From Halobaculum sp. MBLA0147 (GTDB lineage: Archaea; Halobacteriota; Halobacteria; Halobacteriales; Haloferacaceae), in contig NZ_JBGKAD010000001.1 of assembly GCF_041361345.1 (NCBI RefSeq), positions 930,001 to 994,000 of the forward strand: 64,000 bases of DNA, in the 5' to 3' direction. Of the stretch, positions 62,066 to 64,000 are shown piece by piece. A program made the translations under genes and the position numbers. A model generated the notes under the pieces. The model was not told the DNA's origin, ran no database searches, and saw only the letters and a list, made by a program, of their open reading frames with translations. Within the stretch, counting starts at the first letter, position 1. The number at the start of each line of letters is the position of its first letter.

Positions 62066-64000
62066 CTAGTTCTCCGACAACTCCGCGACCGCCTGTTCGA
62101 GCCGGCGGTCGAGTTCGTCGAGCCGGCTGGCGAGCAGCGCCTCCGCGGCCGCCGGCAGTTCGCGACCGGTGTCCAGCGTGCGCCGGATCGCTCGGAGTTG
62201 GTTCCGGAGTGCGCCGAGGCGGTTCGCCGCCGCACGTCGGTTCCCGTCGCCGATGGCGTCGAGGGCGTTCCGTGCGGCCGCGATGGCGTTGTCGAGCCGT
62301 CGCAGCACCTGGTCGATCGGGTCCGGTGGGCTCGTCGACCCGTCCGTCGCAGCGTGCCACGCGTCGCCGTCCGAACCGCTCGCACTCCCGGAGCCGTCGC
62401 CGTTCGTGTCGTCGTCCGTCGGCGTCGCCGTCGGAGTGTCGTACGGCGTCCGTGTCGGAGTGGCAGTCGGCGTCGCGGTGTCGGTCGGTGTCGTGGCGTC
62501 GTCGCCGTCGTCCCGCGGACCGCGCCCGCCACCGGTGTCCGTCGCCGTCCGAGGACCGCGTCCGCGGTCGTCGTCCGCCTCGGTCGCGGTGGTCGTCTCG
62601 GTCGGGACCGTAGTCTGGGTCTCGGATGCGGTCTCGGTCGGTGTCTCTGTGGCAGTCTCGGTCCGTCTCCCGGAGGTGGTCGCGGTCGGTGAGTCCGTTC
62701 CTGGCTCGGTCTCGGTCGCGGACGCGCCGCCACCACGTCCCTTCCCGCGCGCGGCGGGGTCGCGGGCGTCCGCCGGGACCGCCGCGTCGACGGACTCCCC
62801 GTCTCTGACGGCCGCGACCTGTGCGCGCGTCTCCCGGAGGAACGTCTCGAGGAACGTCGTCAACGACGTCACGCCGGTCTCGACTGCGGGGACGGTCGCG
62901 GTCGCCTGGTCGGCCGCCGGATTGACGCGGTAGGCACCGACGCGCCCCTCGGTGTCCTCGACACTCGCCGTGTAGGCGCCCGCGCTGTGGACGTACACCG
63001 CGGCGCGACCGTCCTCGTCCGGCAGGGCGTCGTACACGCGGCCGCCGAAGTCGTCCGTGATCGACACACGCCGAACGTCTGGTCCGTCCGCGCTCGTGGC
63101 AGCACGGAACTTCACCGCCGCGTCCGACGGCGTCACGACCGTCTCGCCGTCCGTCCCGACGGCGGTGACTCGCGCGTCGGGGATCGTCTCGCTCGTCGGC
63201 GTGGCAGACGGACTCCCCCCGTCCGCCACCCCGGTCGTCGTCCGTCGTTCGCCGCCGGTCGTCGCCGTGTTGCGCGGTGTCGCCTCCGTCCCGTCCGTCG
63301 GGGTCGTCTCCGTTCCCGCCGTATCGGCCCCGTCGGGAACGTGCCGGAACCGACTACTGTACGGCGCGGCACCCGGCGCGTCGACGGTGAGCCTGTGTTC
63401 GCCCGACTCGACGCCGACGGCCGCGAGGACGCCGCGGAACGAGGAGAGTTCCGTCGACTCGGACTCCAACAGCGCCCGCACCTCCACCCGCGGCTCGCGC
63501 GTCTCGACGCCGTTGTTCCCCGGCGCGTCCGCCGTCGGCGTCGCCTCGCGGAGGCGAGTGACGACGGCGCCGCCGGTCGCGAGTGGGCCCGGCTCGCCCA
63601 CGTCGAACCGCGCCGCGAGTTCCGCGCGGTGAGCGTCCTCCGTCACGTCCGCGATGGGGTCGTCGAACCGCGGCTGCTCCCACGGCACGCCGACCGACGT
63701 GAGGTGGCTCGCGGCCGCGTCCTCCGCGAACGTCGGGATCGGGTACTCGAAGCGCAACTGCGGGCCGGTGAACGCGTCGATCTCCGTGACCGCCTCGATC
63801 GGTGTCAGCGTGTACGTCGCGTCTGCGTCGCCGGTGGCCGTCTCTCCGTCAGTGTCCCCCGCGTCCGCGTCTCCGGTGTCGCTGGCTCCGGCGCCCGTTC
63901 GGTCCTCGTGGACCAACACCGGACCTGGCTCTCTGGCCGGGAGGTCGTCCGGCACCTCGCCGTCGCGCAGCGTCACCGACGCCGGGACGAAGTCCTCGCG
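62066..64000 (-). CDS. Thr/Pro-rich surface-type protein, N-terminus beyond window
   Basis: At least 645 residues; the frame continues off the right edge (REDFVPASVTLRDGE...). It lacks a visible family. The N-half visible here has repeated beta-like units (PDDLPAREPGPVLVHED, LTPIEAVTEIDAFTGPQLRF, ITDDFGGRVYDALPDEDGRA, HSAGAYTASVEDTEGRVG). Residues ~390-560 are extremely Thr/Pro/Asp-rich (mucin-like, likely O-glycosylated), and the last ~90 form coiled helices (LRRLDNAIAAARNALDAIG, RLEQAVAELSEN). It is probably exported and cell-surface-linked; the signal peptide would be upstream of the window. No PGF anchor is present. Confidence 0.6.
   Translation of the reverse strand, partial: REDFVPASVTLRDGEVPDDLPAREPGPVLVHEDRTGAGASDTGDADAGDTDGETATGDADATYTLTPIEAVTEIDAFTGPQLRFEYPIPTFAEDAAASHLTSVGVPWEQPRFDDPIADVTEDAHRAELAARFDVGEPGPLATGGAVVTRLREATPTADAPGNNGVETREPRVEVRALLESESTELSSFRGVLAAVGVESGEHRLTVDAPGAAPYSSRFRHVPDGADTAGTETTPTDGTEATPRNTATTGGERRTTTGVADGGSPSATPTSETIPDARVTAVGTDGETVVTPSDAAVKFRAATSADGPDVRRVSITDDFGGRVYDALPDEDGRAAVYVHSAGAYTASVEDTEGRVGAYRVNPAADQATATVPAVETGVTSLTTFLETFLRETRAQVAAVRDGESVDAAVPADARDPAARGKGRGGGASATETEPGTDSPTATTSGRRTETATETPTETASETQTTVPTETTTATEADDDRGRGPRTATDTGGGRGPRDDGDDATTPTDTATPTATPTRTPYDTPTATPTDDDTNGDGSGSASGSDGDAWHAATDGSTSPPDPIDQVLRRLDNAIAAARNALDAIGDGNRRAAANRLGALRNQLRAIRRTLDTGRELPAAAEALLASRLDELDRRLEQAVAELSEN

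Noticed and set aside
62400-62760. Repeated CGGTCGG / GTCGGTGTC tracts
   Set aside because: They are Thr/Pro/Asp-rich coding repeats of the surface protein, not an array.

Overview
The window is high-GC, densely packed DNA from a halophilic archaeon (class Halobacteria). The evidence is strongly acidic proteins with Asp/Glu-rich tails, archaeal/eukaryal-type ribosomal proteins (L32e, L19e, L39e, L31e, S4e), aEF1A, aEF2, aIF2-beta, aIF6, a thermosome, a proteasome alpha subunit, RFC large subunit, a C-terminal PGF anchor motif typical of haloarchaeal surface proteins, and TATA-like boxes 25-30 bp before start codons (leaderless mRNAs). The genus cannot be fixed from sequence alone.

Layout. 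1-10.3 kb: 21 genes of the S10/spc ribosomal cluster (L23 to L15, with RNase P subunit Rnp1 between L29 and S17), all on the + strand. The usual next gene, secY, is not here; the cluster ends against a convergent glycerate kinase. 10.4-15.2 kb: glycerate 2-kinase, a zinc alcohol dehydrogenase, a pyridoxamine-oxidase-fold protein and RFC large subunit. 15.3-16.9 kb: an HTH-like orphan, a VapBC toxin-antitoxin pair and tRNA-Ala(CGC). 17.0-24.4 kb: rps10, EF1A, homoserine dehydrogenase with an ACT-domain partner, a YwgA/DUF4065-like gene, a frameshifted DUF6338 membrane gene and EF-2. 24.7-27.5 kb: a DUF5781-like HELAH protein and small zinc-ribbon and AbrB-type genes around aIF2-beta. 27.8-33.6 kb: a transducer (Htr), archaeal-type PEP carboxylase and a thermosome subunit.

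33.9-40.7 kb is the main accessory region: a hypothetical gene with a perfect hairpin at its start, an orphan DUF4157 (eCIS-core) protein with a conserved-looking but unknown partner and a decayed duplicate of that partner, an M28 aminopeptidase, and a 14-helix membrane protein next to an AT-rich gap. 40.7-47.2 kb: gamma-glutamyltransferase, Tat-exported subtilase, DUF2797 protein, a 279-bp MITE-like element with a nested 98-bp hairpin, an M29-type aminopeptidase and a Gfo/Idh/MocA oxidoreductase. 47.3-52.1 kb: succinate dehydrogenase sdhCDB and sdhA, split by a 1.2-kb insertion with a wHTH-membrane gene. 52.2-61.9 kb: proteasome alpha, DHFR-ThyA, HMG-CoA reductase, a Tat lipoprotein, a DHH phosphoesterase, an MBL hydrolase, a PGF-anchored arylsulfotransferase-like protein, and the L39e-L31e-aIF6 operon. 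62.0-64.0 kb: a Thr/Pro-rich surface-type protein running off the edge.

Most of the window is core information processing and central metabolism. The best candidates for something undescribed are the orphan DUF4157 cassette (34.5-37.2 kb), the MITE-like hairpin element (44.6-44.9 kb), the insertion inside the sdh operon, and repeat motifs at the hom/ACT promoter.
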